This document shows positions 33,487 to 42,894 of a DNA stretch of 64,000 nt, piece after piece. The number at the start of each line of letters is the position of its first letter. Position 1 is the stretch's first letter. Source of the DNA: Rhizobium indicum (GTDB taxonomy: Bacteria; Pseudomonadota; Alphaproteobacteria; Rhizobiales; Rhizobiaceae); contig NZ_CP054022.1 in assembly GCF_005862305.2 (NCBI RefSeq), positions 930,001 to 994,000 on the forward strand. Direction: 5' to 3'. The position numbers were made by a program, and so were the translations under genes. The notes beneath the pieces were generated by a model. That model was given only the letters and a program-made list of their open reading frames with translations. It did no database searches and was not told where the DNA came from.

Positions 33487-35301
33487 GTGCTGACAACAAC
33501 AGACGTCAAAGACCACAAGCTGCCCTGCGAGGAGGAGATTCGCGCCCAACTGCACCGCATCATCAACAGTACCGAGTTTCCGAACGTCGGCCGCGGAGCC
33601 GCCTTTCTCAGCTTCATCGTGGAAGAGACGCTGGCCGGGCGTGCGAGCCGCATCAAAGGCTACGCCATCGCTCTTGAGGTCTTCAAGCGTGACGAGAAGT
33701 TCACGCAAGAGGACCCCGTCGTCCGGATCCAGGCCGGACGGCTCCGGCGCGTGCTCGAACGCTACTACCTCACTGCCGGGCAGGCGGATCCGATACGCAT
33801 CGGCATTCCGAAGGGCGGATATGCCCCGGTTTTCACATGGAGCGTCCCCGCATCGATCGAGCCGGAGCATGACGAGGCGGGTTCTGCAGAGGGAATTGAG
33901 CGCCACATTCCTGTCAATCAGTCGTGGTGGATCGCGCAGTGGCGGACAGTCTCCGGCCTCGCCGCCGTCGCTTTCATCTTGGTGGCCGCGGCCTACTGGA
34001 TCTCGCGCCCTGCTTTCGCTCCGGCTGACGAAGCGACCGTCATCGGACCTGACGAGCCGACCTTGGTTATCGCCCCGTTCGCCGATCTGGGGGAAGGGCC
34101 GCAGGCCAAGCTCTATGCTCGCGGTCTCACCGAAGAACTACTGACGTCATTGCCACGCTTTAAGGAAATCAAGGTGTTCGGGCGCGAGACCTCGAACGGG
34201 CTGCTACCGGATGTTGACGTCAGGCAGGTCCGCGATCAGATCGGCGCTCGCTATCTGTTGTCAGGCGGCGTCAGAGTGGCCGGAGACCACATGCGTGTGA
34301 CCGCTCGTCTTGCAAACACCAGCGACGGCGCGATCCTGTGGTCGCAGATCTACGACAACGACCTGCGCTCCCGTGACCTGTTTGCGCTCCAGACGGATGT
34401 GGCGAGCCAAGTCGCCACAGCCGTCGCGCAGCCGTACGGCATCGTGGCCCAGGCCGATGCCGCCCGCCCACCGCCGGACGATCGCGGCGCATATGAGTGC
34501 ACCTTGAGTTTCTACGACTACCGCGCCGAAGTCAGCCCGGAACGCCATGCTGTCGTCCGCGACTGTCTGGAAAGTGCGGTGGCCCGCTATCCGACCTTTG
34601 CAACGGCGTGGGCGATGCTGTCTCTCATCTATCTCGATGAGGGAAGGTTCAAATTCAACCCCCGCGCAGCCGCCATCAGCCCATTGGAGCGGTCGCTTCA
34701 GACGGCACGGCAGGCGGCACGGGCCGAACCCGGCAACACCCGTGCCCTCCAGGCCTTGATGACTGCGTTGTTCTTCAACCGGCAGCCGGAGGATGCGATC
34801 CGTGTCGGTGAGCAGGCCTTGGCGATCAATCCAAATGATACCGAATTCATCGGAGAGTTCGGACGGATCCTCTGCCTAACCGGACAATGGGAGCGCGGCG
34901 CGGTGCTTCTCGACCGTGCCGTCGCACTCAATCCGGGCGGCGGGGGCTTCTACCGAGGATCTCGCGCCCTGGCCTCCGCCATGCTGGGGGACCACCGACG
35001 CGCGGTGCAGGAGATCAGACAGGCCGACGCACAGGCGTTCCCGCTTTTTCATCTGGTTGCGGCGATGATCTATGCGGAAGCGGGGATGGAGATGGACGCG
35101 CGTCGGGAAGGTGAGATCTTCGTAAAGATGATGCCTGGGTTCCTGCCCAACGTCGTAGCCGAGTTGAAGTGGCGCAACATGCCGCCCGACGACCAGTCCC
35201 GTTTCCTGGCTGCGATGCGCAAGGCCGGCATGGCGGTTCCGGATAATGCTGAATCCACGGTCAAACCATCAACGGCGGCCTCGGACCTTCAGCCCCGCTG
35301 A
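33487..35301 (+). CDS. membrane-anchored one-component regulator (winged-helix-like, TM, TolB-like, TPR)
   Basis: The 604-residue product has a cytoplasmic N-terminal domain (residues ~15-117) of the type ILNS.EF...GRGA.FL.FIVEETLAGR...IK.Y.IALEVF.RD..F..EDP.VRIQAGRLRR.LE.YY, ending in IPKGGYAPVF. I predict a winged-helix-like fold, as in other TolB/TPR regulators. One membrane helix follows (153-173), then a periplasmic TolB-like module (TLVIAPFADLGEG...GLTEELLTSLPRF) and TPRs (~330-590). This topology recalls CadC/ToxR. The GTG start follows GAGGAG. An operator-like palindrome lies upstream and recurs through the region. A second, broken copy of the N-terminus is at 59533. Confidence 0.8.
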   Translation: MLTTTDVKDHKLPCEEEIRAQLHRIINSTEFPNVGRGAAFLSFIVEETLAGRASRIKGYAIALEVFKRDEKFTQEDPVVRIQAGRLRRVLERYYLTAGQADPIRIGIPKGGYAPVFTWSVPASIEPEHDEAGSAEGIERHIPVNQSWWIAQWRTVSGLAAVAFILVAAAYWISRPAFAPADEATVIGPDEPTLVIAPFADLGEGPQAKLYARGLTEELLTSLPRFKEIKVFGRETSNGLLPDVDVRQVRDQIGARYLLSGGVRVAGDHMRVTARLANTSDGAILWSQIYDNDLRSRDLFALQTDVASQVATAVAQPYGIVAQADAARPPPDDRGAYECTLSFYDYRAEVSPERHAVVRDCLESAVARYPTFATAWAMLSLIYLDEGRFKFNPRAAAISPLERSLQTARQAARAEPGNTRALQALMTALFFNRQPEDAIRVGEQALAINPNDTEFIGEFGRILCLTGQWERGAVLLDRAVALNPGGGGFYRGSRALASAMLGDHRRAVQEIRQADAQAFPLFHLVAAMIYAEAGMEMDARREGEIFVKMMPGFLPNVVAELKWRNMPPDDQSRFLAAMRKAGMAVPDNAESTVKPSTAASDLQPR

Positions 35302-35405
35302 GGTCGAAAGCTACACGGGTGATACCTGATGTTACATGCGCCTTCTAGCGAAGGCGCGTAGTCTCTGACGGCTGCCCGATGACCGGGCAAGGCATGGGAG
35401 GGCAT

Positions 35406-36209
35406 ATGATGAGCACGACGATGCGAAATGCCACGCGCGCCGCAAGGAACGGACTGCTGTCGACGGCACTCGCCGTCTTCATGTCATCGACCGTGGCGCA
35501 TGCGGGTGAGGCGGAGGCCAAGAGCCTCCTCAAAGCGATGTCGGACTATCTGGCGGCGCAGAAGGCGATCTCGTTTTCCTACGACGGCGATCTTGAGATC
35601 GTAACCAAGGATCACCAGAAGCTGCTTCTGGCAAATTCCGGCAGGATCGACCTCGGACGCCCGGACAAGGTCCGTGCGACACGCAAGGGCGGGTTTGCCG
35701 ATGTGGAGATGAGCTTCGACGGCAAGACGGTCACTCTTTTTGGAAAGGACGCCAACGCCTACACCCAGAAAGAGCTTCCCGGCTCGGTCGAAAACCTGAT
35801 CGATGCGCTGCGCGACAAGCTTGGCCGGCCGTTACCCGCCGCCGACCTGCTGCTCCCGAACGTCTATGAAGAACTGATGAAGGACGTGACCGACGTCAAG
35901 GATCTTGGCAGCGGCGTGATCGGTGGCGTCGAATGCGACCACCTGGCATTCCGTACCCCCGAAGTGGACTGGCAGATCTGGATCGCGCAGGGAGACCAGC
36001 CTTATCCCTGCAGGTACATCATTACGTCGACAAAGGTCGATCAGGGGCCGCAGTACAGCATCCGCATCTCCGACTGGAAGACCGGCATTGACGTTGTGGC
36101 CGCCGATTTCACGTTCGATAACAAGACCGGGGCGAAACAGGTCAGCATGGAATCCCTTCCGGATATCGATGACCTGCCAGCTCACTTCGCAATGGGAGAA
36201 GCCAAATGA
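35406..36209 (+). CDS. periplasmic DUF2092 protein
   Basis: A 267-residue exported protein with signal peptide (GLLSTALAVFMSSTVAHA) and a LolA/LolB-like DUF2092 fold: AKSLLKAMSDYLAAQKAISF, the LANSGRIDLGRPDKVRATRK segment and VDWQIWIAQGDQPYPCRYII. DUF2092 proteins are predicted lipid- or lipoprotein-handling periplasmic proteins of unknown role. ATG 35406 follows GGGAGG. Its stop overlaps the start of the next small gene. A degenerate GTGATAC/GTTACATGC site lies about 70-85 bp upstream. Confidence 0.88.
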   Translation: MMSTTMRNATRAARNGLLSTALAVFMSSTVAHAGEAEAKSLLKAMSDYLAAQKAISFSYDGDLEIVTKDHQKLLLANSGRIDLGRPDKVRATRKGGFADVEMSFDGKTVTLFGKDANAYTQKELPGSVENLIDALRDKLGRPLPAADLLLPNVYEELMKDVTDVKDLGSGVIGGVECDHLAFRTPEVDWQIWIAQGDQPYPCRYIITSTKVDQGPQYSIRISDWKTGIDVVAADFTFDNKTGAKQVSMESLPDIDDLPAHFAMGEAK

Positions 36210-36418
36210 ACGTGTCACGGAAATTGAAAATTGCGTTGTTCGCCGTGGTCGTCGGCCTGTTCAGTCTGGAGGCTGGCGAGCAGGTTTCCTTCCCCGGCGT
36301 GTCCGGCTTCGTTTCGAGCGCCGAGGCCCGCGTCGGCCGTCCGCTCACGCCTGTGAGCGTCGCTGGTGTAGCGCGCCGGACAACAAGGCGATGTGTGAGC
36401 GGCGTATACAACTGCTGA
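36206..36418 (+). CDS. small secreted protein paired with DUF2092
   Basis: A 70-residue protein with a signal peptide (LKIALFAVVVGLFSLEAGEQ, cleaved after SAEA) and a short basic mature part VGRPLTPVSVAGVARRTTRR ending in two cysteines (CVSGVYNC). The VGRP.TP.SVAGVARR.TRR motif is one I associate with DUF2092 neighbours. The ATG overlaps the DUF2092 stop (ATGA), so the two are translated together. Function unknown; a partner role is inferred from the tight coupling. Confidence 0.8.
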   Translation: MNVSRKLKIALFAVVVGLFSLEAGEQVSFPGVSGFVSSAEARVGRPLTPVSVAGVARRTTRRCVSGVYNC

Positions 36419-36429
36419 CCTGAGTGAGC

Positions 36430-36455
36430 GGCCGCCGGGCGAGACCCCGGCGGCC
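36430..36455 (+). terminator. hairpin after DUF2092 operon
   Basis: GGCCGCCGGG and CCCGGCGGCC form a perfect 10-bp stem with a 6-base loop, 12 bp after the stop at 36418. There is no clear T-run, so termination may need Rho. Confidence 0.55.
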
Positions 36456-36599
36456 GTCCATCGACAAACGAGCTTTCCCTTGGAAGTGTAGTTTCCGGCG
36501 GATGCAGATGCCCGCTTGAATCGGTTTTTCTCGGCCGCCCACCTGCAACCATTTCGTCCAGCCGTTAAGTTTGGAAGAGCAGATAGAGGAGAACACGTC

Positions 36600-38078
36600 A
36601 TGACAGATGATACGGACGGCGGTCAGCGGCGCATGAGCCGCCGCGACGCCCTCAAGACGGCGGGTCTGGCCGGAGCTGCGGTTCTGTCGACGACCGCGGT
36701 GGCATCGGCGCAGGCGCAAGAGGAGGCTGTGACCGCAAGGAACCCGTACGGCGGCGTGCCGAGCGGCGGGATCACGCTGCCACCTTATTACCGACCGACG
36801 CCCTATCTCGTCAGCAACAACATCTACTATCCAGGCCAGGAGCAGGTCGGCCCCGACGAGATGCGGATCTCGTTCATTGGCAGTACGCCCATCCCGGTCA
36901 CGAAGACGCAGGCCGGCACCTGCATCATGATTGAACTTGGCAACGGCAACCGGTTCTTCTTTGATTTTGGCTCGGGCTGCATGCGCAACATCATCGCGAT
37001 GGCCGTGCCGTTGCAGACGGTCAACGACATCTTCTTCACCCACCTCCATGTAGATCATTATGCGGACCTTCCGTATCTCTACGCGTTCGCGCCGTGGATG
37101 GGGCGTTGGAAGCCGTTGCGCGTCCATGGGCCATCGGGCCGGACGCCGAAGGACGGCATCAAGCACATGATCGATGGCATGAAGATGATGACCCATTGGC
37201 ACACGGACTCCTTCAACGCCCTCCCGATCGGCGACGGCTACGAGATCGAGGTCAACGAGTTCGACTTCCGCGACGACAACGGCATCTGCTACGACAAGGA
37301 TGGTGTTGTCATTCGCCATTGGCGGCGCGCGCATACGAAGGACGGTGCCTCGGCCTACAGGCTTGATTGGAACGGGCTGTCGTTCGTCTGGACCGGCGAC
37401 GGGCGGCCGGACGAACTTTCGCTGGAACTGGCCAAGGGTGTGGATGTCTTCGTGACCGAAGTTCAACCGGACACCGCCAATCTCCAAGCGTTGAAATTCG
37501 GCATGCCGCCAGTCATGGTCACCAATACGATCGACCAGGCCCACAGCCCACATTACGCAGTCGGCTATATGTTCGACAAGATTCAGCCGCGTCTCGCCAT
37601 GGTGACGCATCTGAGCTACGACGAGGAGCTGATCCCGGAGATCACCGCCGGAATCCGCACCCACTATAGCGGACTGTTCCAGTTCGGCGCGCCCGACGTC
37701 GTGGTCGTCAATGTCACGAAGGACGCCGTCTGGACGCGCAAGGCTGCGCTTCCCGAAGCGGGCAACATGGCGCGTCCGAGCCCGAAGGAAGCCATCGGCC
37801 TGTTCGACCTCAGCCCGGCGAATCTAAAGGTCAAATTTCCAAATCCACGGCATACCGTCGCCGACGTGCAGGAGCAGGCCGTCCGCGATCGGGAGATCGA
37901 TCCGAAGAAGTACTATCCATCCGACGTGTATCGCGAGCCGCAGCCGAACTTCCCGCAGGACTTCACGATCGATGTCCGCGAGATAGTTCTCATGAAGGCA
38001 AAATCGGCACAGGCGAAGCTCTCCACCAAGAGTGCGGAGATTCAGGCAATCATCGATGCGATCGAGGCGGTAAAATAG
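36600..38078 (+). CDS. Tat-exported metallo-beta-lactamase-fold hydrolase
   Basis: A 492-residue protein with a twin-arginine signal (MSRRDALKTAGLAGAAVLST) and a metallo-beta-lactamase fold: the metal motif THLHVDHYADL (HXHXDH) at about residue 147, a later WTGDGRPDE and MVTHLSYDEELIPE for the second site. It resembles proteins annotated as guanitoxin-biosynthesis-type MBL hydrolases (GntH-like), but the substrate cannot be inferred. The ATG follows GAGGAG. A CobW-type zinc GTPase gene follows after 53 bp, which fits a metal-dependent enzyme. Confidence 0.88.
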   Translation: MTDDTDGGQRRMSRRDALKTAGLAGAAVLSTTAVASAQAQEEAVTARNPYGGVPSGGITLPPYYRPTPYLVSNNIYYPGQEQVGPDEMRISFIGSTPIPVTKTQAGTCIMIELGNGNRFFFDFGSGCMRNIIAMAVPLQTVNDIFFTHLHVDHYADLPYLYAFAPWMGRWKPLRVHGPSGRTPKDGIKHMIDGMKMMTHWHTDSFNALPIGDGYEIEVNEFDFRDDNGICYDKDGVVIRHWRRAHTKDGASAYRLDWNGLSFVWTGDGRPDELSLELAKGVDVFVTEVQPDTANLQALKFGMPPVMVTNTIDQAHSPHYAVGYMFDKIQPRLAMVTHLSYDEELIPEITAGIRTHYSGLFQFGAPDVVVVNVTKDAVWTRKAALPEAGNMARPSPKEAIGLFDLSPANLKVKFPNPRHTVADVQEQAVRDREIDPKKYYPSDVYREPQPNFPQDFTIDVREIVLMKAKSAQAKLSTKSAEIQAIIDAIEAVK

Positions 38079-38131
38079 GGCTGGCAATCGCGGCATCAGC
38101 ATCTGTCTGGAAACTCCGGAAGGAAATCAAG

Positions 38132-39214
38132 ATGACGTCAACCAACCAACCCGGCACGAACGCCGTCCCCCTGACGGTTCTCACCGGCTTCCTGGGCGCT
38201 GGAAAGACAACGCTTTTGAACCGCATTCTTTCCGGCGACCACGGCCTCCGAGTTGCAGTGCTGGTCAACGACTTCGGGTCGATCAATATCGATGCCGAAC
38301 TCGTGGTCGGCATCGAAAGCGACGGGGATGTGATCAATCTCGCCAACGGGTGTGTCTGCTGCAACATTCGTGAGGATCTGGTCACCGCGGTCACGCAGGT
38401 GATGGCCCGTCCCGAACAGCCCGAATATATCCTGCTCGAGGCGAGCGGGGTGGCCGACCCGTCCGGTATCGCGCTGACCTTCATGGACGAGGACATGCGG
38501 GACCGCATCCGGTTGGACAGCATCATGTGCGTCGTTGACGCGGAGCAGATCTTCGCGGCGCCTGAGATGATGGAACTGAAGCTTCGCCAGGTGGCGTTCG
38601 CGGATCTGCTCATTCTCAACAAGGTCGATCTTGTCGCCCCCGAACAGATCGGCCGGATCAAGGCCTGGCTCGACGACCGCTTCCACCGATACCGGCTCGT
38701 CCGGACATCCCTCGGCAACGTGCCCCTGGAGATCCTGCTGTCGGTCGGTCGTTTTGATCCCTTGCAGCTCGAAGCCATATCCCCGATTGAGGATTCTGGT
38801 CATTCTCCGGACTGTCGCGATCACAATTGCGGACATCGCCTACACTATCACAGGCAAGACCACGCGCAGGTCTTCAGCACGTGGAGCTACGAGACGACAG
38901 AGCCGCTGTCGCTCGAAGCCGTGCGGGAGGCGGCGCAGAAACTGCCCGCCAGCATCTATCGATGCAAAGGCTTCCTCCACACTGTCGAAGAACCGGGCCG
39001 CCCGGTCATCCTCCAGGTCGTCGGCAAGCGGGTGGATATCGTGGTCGGGGACGAATGGAACGGCCGGGAACCGCAGTCCCGCATTGTCGCCATCGGAGCG
39101 CATGATGGAACGGATGCAGCGGCACTGCGCCAGCTCTTCGACCGGTGCCATGTAGAGCCGCCGCAGGTGTTCGCGCCGCCCGCGGCCTCCAGTCGGATGT
39201 TTGCCCTGTCCTAG
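38132..39214 (+). CDS. CobW/COG0523 G3E GTPase, putative zinc metallochaperone
   Basis: A 360-residue G3E GTPase: Walker A GFLGAGKTT (19-27), the metal-binding GCVCC motif with switch residues, ILLEASGVADP, and LILNKVDLV for guanine. Between the GTPase and C-terminal CobW_C domain lies a His/Cys-rich insert, CRDHNCGHRLHYHRQDH, that would hold metal. The family delivers zinc or cobalt to client enzymes under limitation. The neighbouring metallo-beta-lactamase-fold enzyme is a plausible client (inference). The last codon overlaps the convergent outer-membrane remnant. Confidence 0.92.
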   Translation: MTSTNQPGTNAVPLTVLTGFLGAGKTTLLNRILSGDHGLRVAVLVNDFGSINIDAELVVGIESDGDVINLANGCVCCNIREDLVTAVTQVMARPEQPEYILLEASGVADPSGIALTFMDEDMRDRIRLDSIMCVVDAEQIFAAPEMMELKLRQVAFADLLILNKVDLVAPEQIGRIKAWLDDRFHRYRLVRTSLGNVPLEILLSVGRFDPLQLEAISPIEDSGHSPDCRDHNCGHRLHYHRQDHAQVFSTWSYETTEPLSLEAVREAAQKLPASIYRCKGFLHTVEEPGRPVILQVVGKRVDIVVGDEWNGREPQSRIVAIGAHDGTDAAALRQLFDRCHVEPPQVFAPPAASSRMFALS

Positions 39215-39510
39215 AAGTGGAACGACAATCGGGTGAACAGCCCGTGCTGCGTGGCATCGTAGCGGAAGCCGTCGTCGCTGTAGTCGGTATAGAGCGCCCG
39301 GTAGCCGAAGGACGATGAGATCGTGTCGGTCCAGTTGTAGCCCACCGTTGCCATTCCCTGCAGGGTGAGGTCCGAAGCAATGCCGAACCCGCCCACATCG
39401 GCCATCACATCGACGAACCATCGGTCATTGATGTCGTAGTGCAACGCCATGCCGACGATCGGATCGACCCAGCTCTGCGACCCGCTTCGATTGGTTCCCG
39501 GAAAGAAGAG
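39211..39510 (-). pseudogene. C-terminal remnant of outer-membrane beta-barrel protein
   Basis: The frame encodes NRSGSQSWVDPIVGMALHYD, INDRWFVDVMADVGGFGIAS and GYRALYTDYSDDGFRYDATQ ending HGLFTRLSFHF, nearly identical in pattern to the C-terminus of the intact protein at 54720-55496. About 100 codons remain. Homology stops at roughly 39510, where the sequence changes abruptly. No start codon and no upstream half exist. Confidence 0.75.
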
Positions 39511-39893
39511 GCATCGGCTTGTTGAGCCGAGCCTCGCGCAGTTAGCGTGCGTGCATGGGCGTCGGCGTTCCCGTACCTGGCCCCGCCATTTCGATTACTC
39601 GACATCGTCGCCGGGTGTCGGACCGAGGGCGCGGGTTGCGAACGAACGACTTGTCTGCCCGCTTGATCGACCACTGACCGGAACCTCATTGAACGCGACT
39701 CCGTGCGCAGCGATCTCCGCTGACGGAAAAGTTGCAAATCGTCGATGTTAAATCCAGTCCGATGCTCTCCGACGCCTACGATCGCGTCTACAGCAATGGT
39801 CATCGCGACGGACGGATCGAAGCACTCATCATGATGTCCGGCCCCAAACGCAAGACTATCAACGACACCGGCACGAAGGACTCGCACAACTGT
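39511..39893. other. intergenic region, no gene seen
   Basis: About 380 bp between the beta-barrel remnant and the receiver gene. Several frames are open but none has a ribosome site or family resemblance. The left edge is the breakpoint of the outer-membrane gene. Confidence 0.5.
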
Positions 39894-40268
39894 TCACGGA
39901 TCATCCAATGCCTTATTGATGGCCGCAATCAGCGCGGCTCCGGAAAATTGCTTCTGCAGATAAGCAACGCATCCCACCTTTTCGGCCTCCGCCTTGACGG
40001 AGGCGGTTTCCAGTGCCGTGATGAAAATCACCGGAAGGGTTGTGCCCTCGGCCTTCAGCCTGCGTTGCAGATCGATGCCGGACATGCCACCGAGGTCGAT
40101 ATCAAGGACAAGGCAATCTATCGCTGTTTTGGGATCGCGAGCGAGAAAGGCCTCGGCGGATGCATACTCCATGGCCAGAAAACCGTAGGCGTTGAGCAGC
40201 CGCCCGAGGCTGCGCCGTAGGCTTGCATCATCATCGACGACAGCGACCGTGCGGCGAAGGTTCTCCAC
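39894..40268 (-). CDS. single-domain FixJ-type response regulator
   Basis: A 124-residue receiver domain: VAVVDDDASLRRSLGRLLNA, phosphoacceptor Asp in CLVLDIDLGGMSGIDLQRRL, FITALE, and the lysine in LQKQFSGAAL. It has the sequence style of FixJ/NarL receivers but no DNA-binding domain. It lies 100 bp downstream of the LuxR-type regulator and sensor kinase on the same strand and probably belongs to that signalling set, perhaps as a second phosphate acceptor. Confidence 0.9.
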   Translation of the reverse strand: MENLRRTVAVVDDDASLRRSLGRLLNAYGFLAMEYASAEAFLARDPKTAIDCLVLDIDLGGMSGIDLQRRLKAEGTTLPVIFITALETASVKAEAEKVGCVAYLQKQFSGAALIAAINKALDDP

Positions 40269-40369
40269 CTCATGCCCCCTCTTTCGAACATATGAGAGAC
40301 TAACGGTTGCCGGTCAAATTAGGCCGCTTGGAGGTCGATTGATATTGTCCTAAGGGGAAGGACATCGGA

Positions 40370-41002
40370 TCACCCCACCGGCGATGCCGTATCCTGGTCG
40401 ATGAGACCGATACTCGCGGCGATCAACACGGCCTCGGCCAGCGAGCGTACGCCAAGCTTTTCCATGACCTGATGGCGATGCACCTTCACCGTACGCTCCG
40501 AGACGCCGAGCGCATGAGCGATCTGCTTGTTGAGACGGCCGCGAATGAGGAGACCGAATACTTCGACCTCGCGCGGACTAAGTCCCGCCACCAGCGCCCG
40601 CTGGGCTTGGAGGCGGTCGTGTTCGGCCTTCTGCCTTTCATATTGGATGAGAGCGCGATCGATCGCCTCCATCAATGCAGCCGCGGTCGAACTTTTCTCC
40701 AGAAAGTCCCTGGCGCCCGCCTTCATCGCCTCGACGCTTGCCTTGATGTCTCCTTCCCCCGTCAGGAACACGACAGGCATTAGCGGCGCCAGCTCGCACA
40801 GCCGGTTTTGGATCTGCAGGCCGGACTGGCCAGGCATCCGGAGGTCGAGAAGAACGCAGCCCGGCTCGCAAGCGGAAAGCCGGGCGAGAAACTGGTCTCC
40901 GGATTCATGGGCTTCGACCCTGAGGCCGTGTGCGGAAAGCAGCCTCGCGGTCGCCGTCCGGTAGGATTCATCGTCATCGACGATATGGACAACCGGTTTC
41001 AT
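40370..41002 (-). CDS. LuxR/FixJ-family response regulator
   Basis: A 210-residue regulator with receiver (VHIVDDDESYRTATARLLSA, LLDLRMPGQSGLQIQ, FLTGEGDIKASVEAMKAGAR, LEKSS) and a LuxR-type helix-turn-helix (LVAGLSPREVEVFGLLIRGR then NKQIAHALGVSERTVKVHRH). ATG 41002 overlaps the kinase stop (ATGA) and follows GGGAGGAG, so kinase and regulator are coupled. The pair is divergent from the sulfatase gene, a probable target (inference). Confidence 0.93.
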   Translation of the reverse strand: MKPVVHIVDDDESYRTATARLLSAHGLRVEAHESGDQFLARLSACEPGCVLLDLRMPGQSGLQIQNRLCELAPLMPVVFLTGEGDIKASVEAMKAGARDFLEKSSTAAALMEAIDRALIQYERQKAEHDRLQAQRALVAGLSPREVEVFGLLIRGRLNKQIAHALGVSERTVKVHRHQVMEKLGVRSLAEAVLIAASIGLIDQDTASPVG

Positions 41003-42894
41003 CTCGATTGCTCCTCCCTGTGAGCGAGAGGCAGGGCCACGCAAAAGACCGCGCCTCCTTCGGGGCGGTTGCCGGCACAGATGGTACCGCCATAGGTCTC
41101 CAGAATGGCGCGGGCTATGGACAGACCCAGCCCCGTGCCCGCCTGCTTGGTGGTATAGAACGGCTCGAAGATGCGGATCAGCCTTTCCTCGGGAATGCCA
41201 TCTCCAGTGTCGGAGACCCGAAGCTCCGCCTTCTCGTTCGCCAGTCCCGTCGCGAAGGTAAGCGTTCTCCCGGCCGGGACGGCGTTCAGCATGGCGTCCA
41301 TCGCGTTGGTCGCCAGATTGAGAATAACCTGCTGTACGTGAACCTTATCGGCACGCACCGGCAGCTCGCCCGGCGGCTGTGTTGAGGTCAGCGTAATTCC
41401 GCGCCGTTCCGCCTCGCCGTGAATGATGTGGATCGCGCTCGACGTGACATCGTTCAGATCGAACTCCTGCCAATCGATCTCGCTTCTCTTCTTGAGCAAC
41501 CCTCTCATTCGGCTGATGATATCGCCCGCTCGCTGATCGTCTTCCTGGATGTCGAGGAGAATCTGCTGAATCAGTTCGTGATCCGGGTTCGCGCTTCGCA
41601 ATAGCACCGAGGCTGCCTCGGCATTGTTTCGGATGGCCGAAAGGGGCTGGTTCAGTTCGTGAGCGATGGACGAGGATAACGCGCCGGCTGTCGCGGACTG
41701 GTTGAGATGAACGGCTTCCAGCAAATGAAGTCGCGCGCTGCGCTCGGCGACGCGGCGCCGCCGCCGCTCGAGCAGCAGCACCGAGATGATGCTGGCTTGC
41801 GCCAGCAGGAGGCCGCTCGCCGCCACCAATATGACCCAATGTTCCTCCCAGAGGCTTTTTTCCCGGTACATCGGGACCGTGCCCGGCGGCAGATCCTCCT
41901 CGGCAAGCCCCCAACGCCGGAGTTGCCGGACGTCGGCGATATAAGTCTGGGGCGCTTCGAGATCCGATACCGGCTTGCCCGCGATCGCATCGATGACGAG
42001 GTCGCCGACGGTCCGGCCCAGCGCGTCGAACGTGACGGTATTGCCGCCGACGACGCCATGATCGATGTAGGTCTGGTAGGGTCCGTAGACCGGCGCGCTG
42101 GCGGTTGCCGAGATCTGTCTGATCGCGTCGCGCGGAACGAAGTTGCGCCCTGTCTTATCCTTGAAGACCGTCAATGCTATGATGATGCTGTCGGGCGGCA
42201 CGCGGGACGCGCGTTCGACGAATTCGTCGATCGTCAGATCTTCCAGATAGGTCGTCGTATCAAAGGATTTGGAGAACTGTTTCAAATCCGCGCGGGTCGT
42301 CGTCAGCCAGCTCCGGTCGAAGTCGGACGAGCCTCCGACGATGTAGAGGTGGCGGGCATGAGGCTGCAGGCCGCGGGCCATCTCGGCCGTCTTCAGAATG
42401 TTGAATGTCGAGAAGGCTCCGATCACGTCATCCGGCAAAGCGATCTTCTCGGCGGTGGCCGTGCCGAAACCGGCGGCGACGATTTTCGCGCCCGGAGCGA
42501 TCGTGCCGTGGTTCGCGACGATGAAGCTGGCCGACTCCCTGCCGAAAGCCACGACCACGTCGGGGCGGCGCGCGGCGTATTTCTCGCCCAGATATCGGGC
42601 CATGCGCGCGACATGCTCGCCTTCCGGAAAGCGGGAGAGATCCAGGAACTCGGAAAACAGATCGATCTTGCCGTTGGTCGCCTCCAGCAGACGGCTTCGC
42701 AACGCCTCTCCGGCAGCGGTCGTCGCCGCGATCCTCTCGTCATAGGGATAAAGAACGAGGACGCGGGGAACCCGGCCAACGATGGCAATCGAGGCGTCGG
42801 AGGCTGCGGCATGGCGACTGGACGCACCCAGGACGGCCACCGCCAACAAAAAGGCAGTGCAGCATAGTCGACCTGACCATTCGCCCAAGCCCAT
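40999..42894 (-). CDS. sensor histidine kinase with ABC-type binding-protein sensor domain
   Basis: The ~631-residue kinase has a signal anchor, a periplasmic domain of the ABC_sub_bind type (residues ~40-340, RVPRVLVLYPYDERIAATTA...GGNTVTFDALGRTVGDLVID), a membrane helix (HWVILVAASGLLLAQASIIS), a phosphoacceptor helix SSSIAHELNQPLSAIRNN, and an HATPase domain (NLATNAMDAM, DTGDGIPEE, GTGLGLSI). HELNQPL is the FixL-like HisKA type. ATG 42894 follows GGGGGAAAG. Its ligand is unknown. The same sensor family forms the free binding protein at 13623. Confidence 0.92.
   Translation of the reverse strand: MGLGEWSGRLCCTAFLLAVAVLGASSRHAAASDASIAIVGRVPRVLVLYPYDERIAATTAAGEALRSRLLEATNGKIDLFSEFLDLSRFPEGEHVARMARYLGEKYAARRPDVVVAFGRESASFIVANHGTIAPGAKIVAAGFGTATAEKIALPDDVIGAFSTFNILKTAEMARGLQPHARHLYIVGGSSDFDRSWLTTTRADLKQFSKSFDTTTYLEDLTIDEFVERASRVPPDSIIIALTVFKDKTGRNFVPRDAIRQISATASAPVYGPYQTYIDHGVVGGNTVTFDALGRTVGDLVIDAIAGKPVSDLEAPQTYIADVRQLRRWGLAEEDLPPGTVPMYREKSLWEEHWVILVAASGLLLAQASIISVLLLERRRRRVAERSARLHLLEAVHLNQSATAGALSSSIAHELNQPLSAIRNNAEAASVLLRSANPDHELIQQILLDIQEDDQRAGDIISRMRGLLKKRSEIDWQEFDLNDVTSSAIHIIHGEAERRGITLTSTQPPGELPVRADKVHVQQVILNLATNAMDAMLNAVPAGRTLTFATGLANEKAELRVSDTGDGIPEERLIRIFEPFYTTKQAGTGLGLSIARAILETYGGTICAGNRPEGGAVFCVALPLAHREEQSR

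Noticed and set aside
36345..37664. 439-codon leftward frame across the MBL gene
   Set aside because: Low-complexity His/Arg/Val composition typical of an antisense frame in GC-rich coding DNA.
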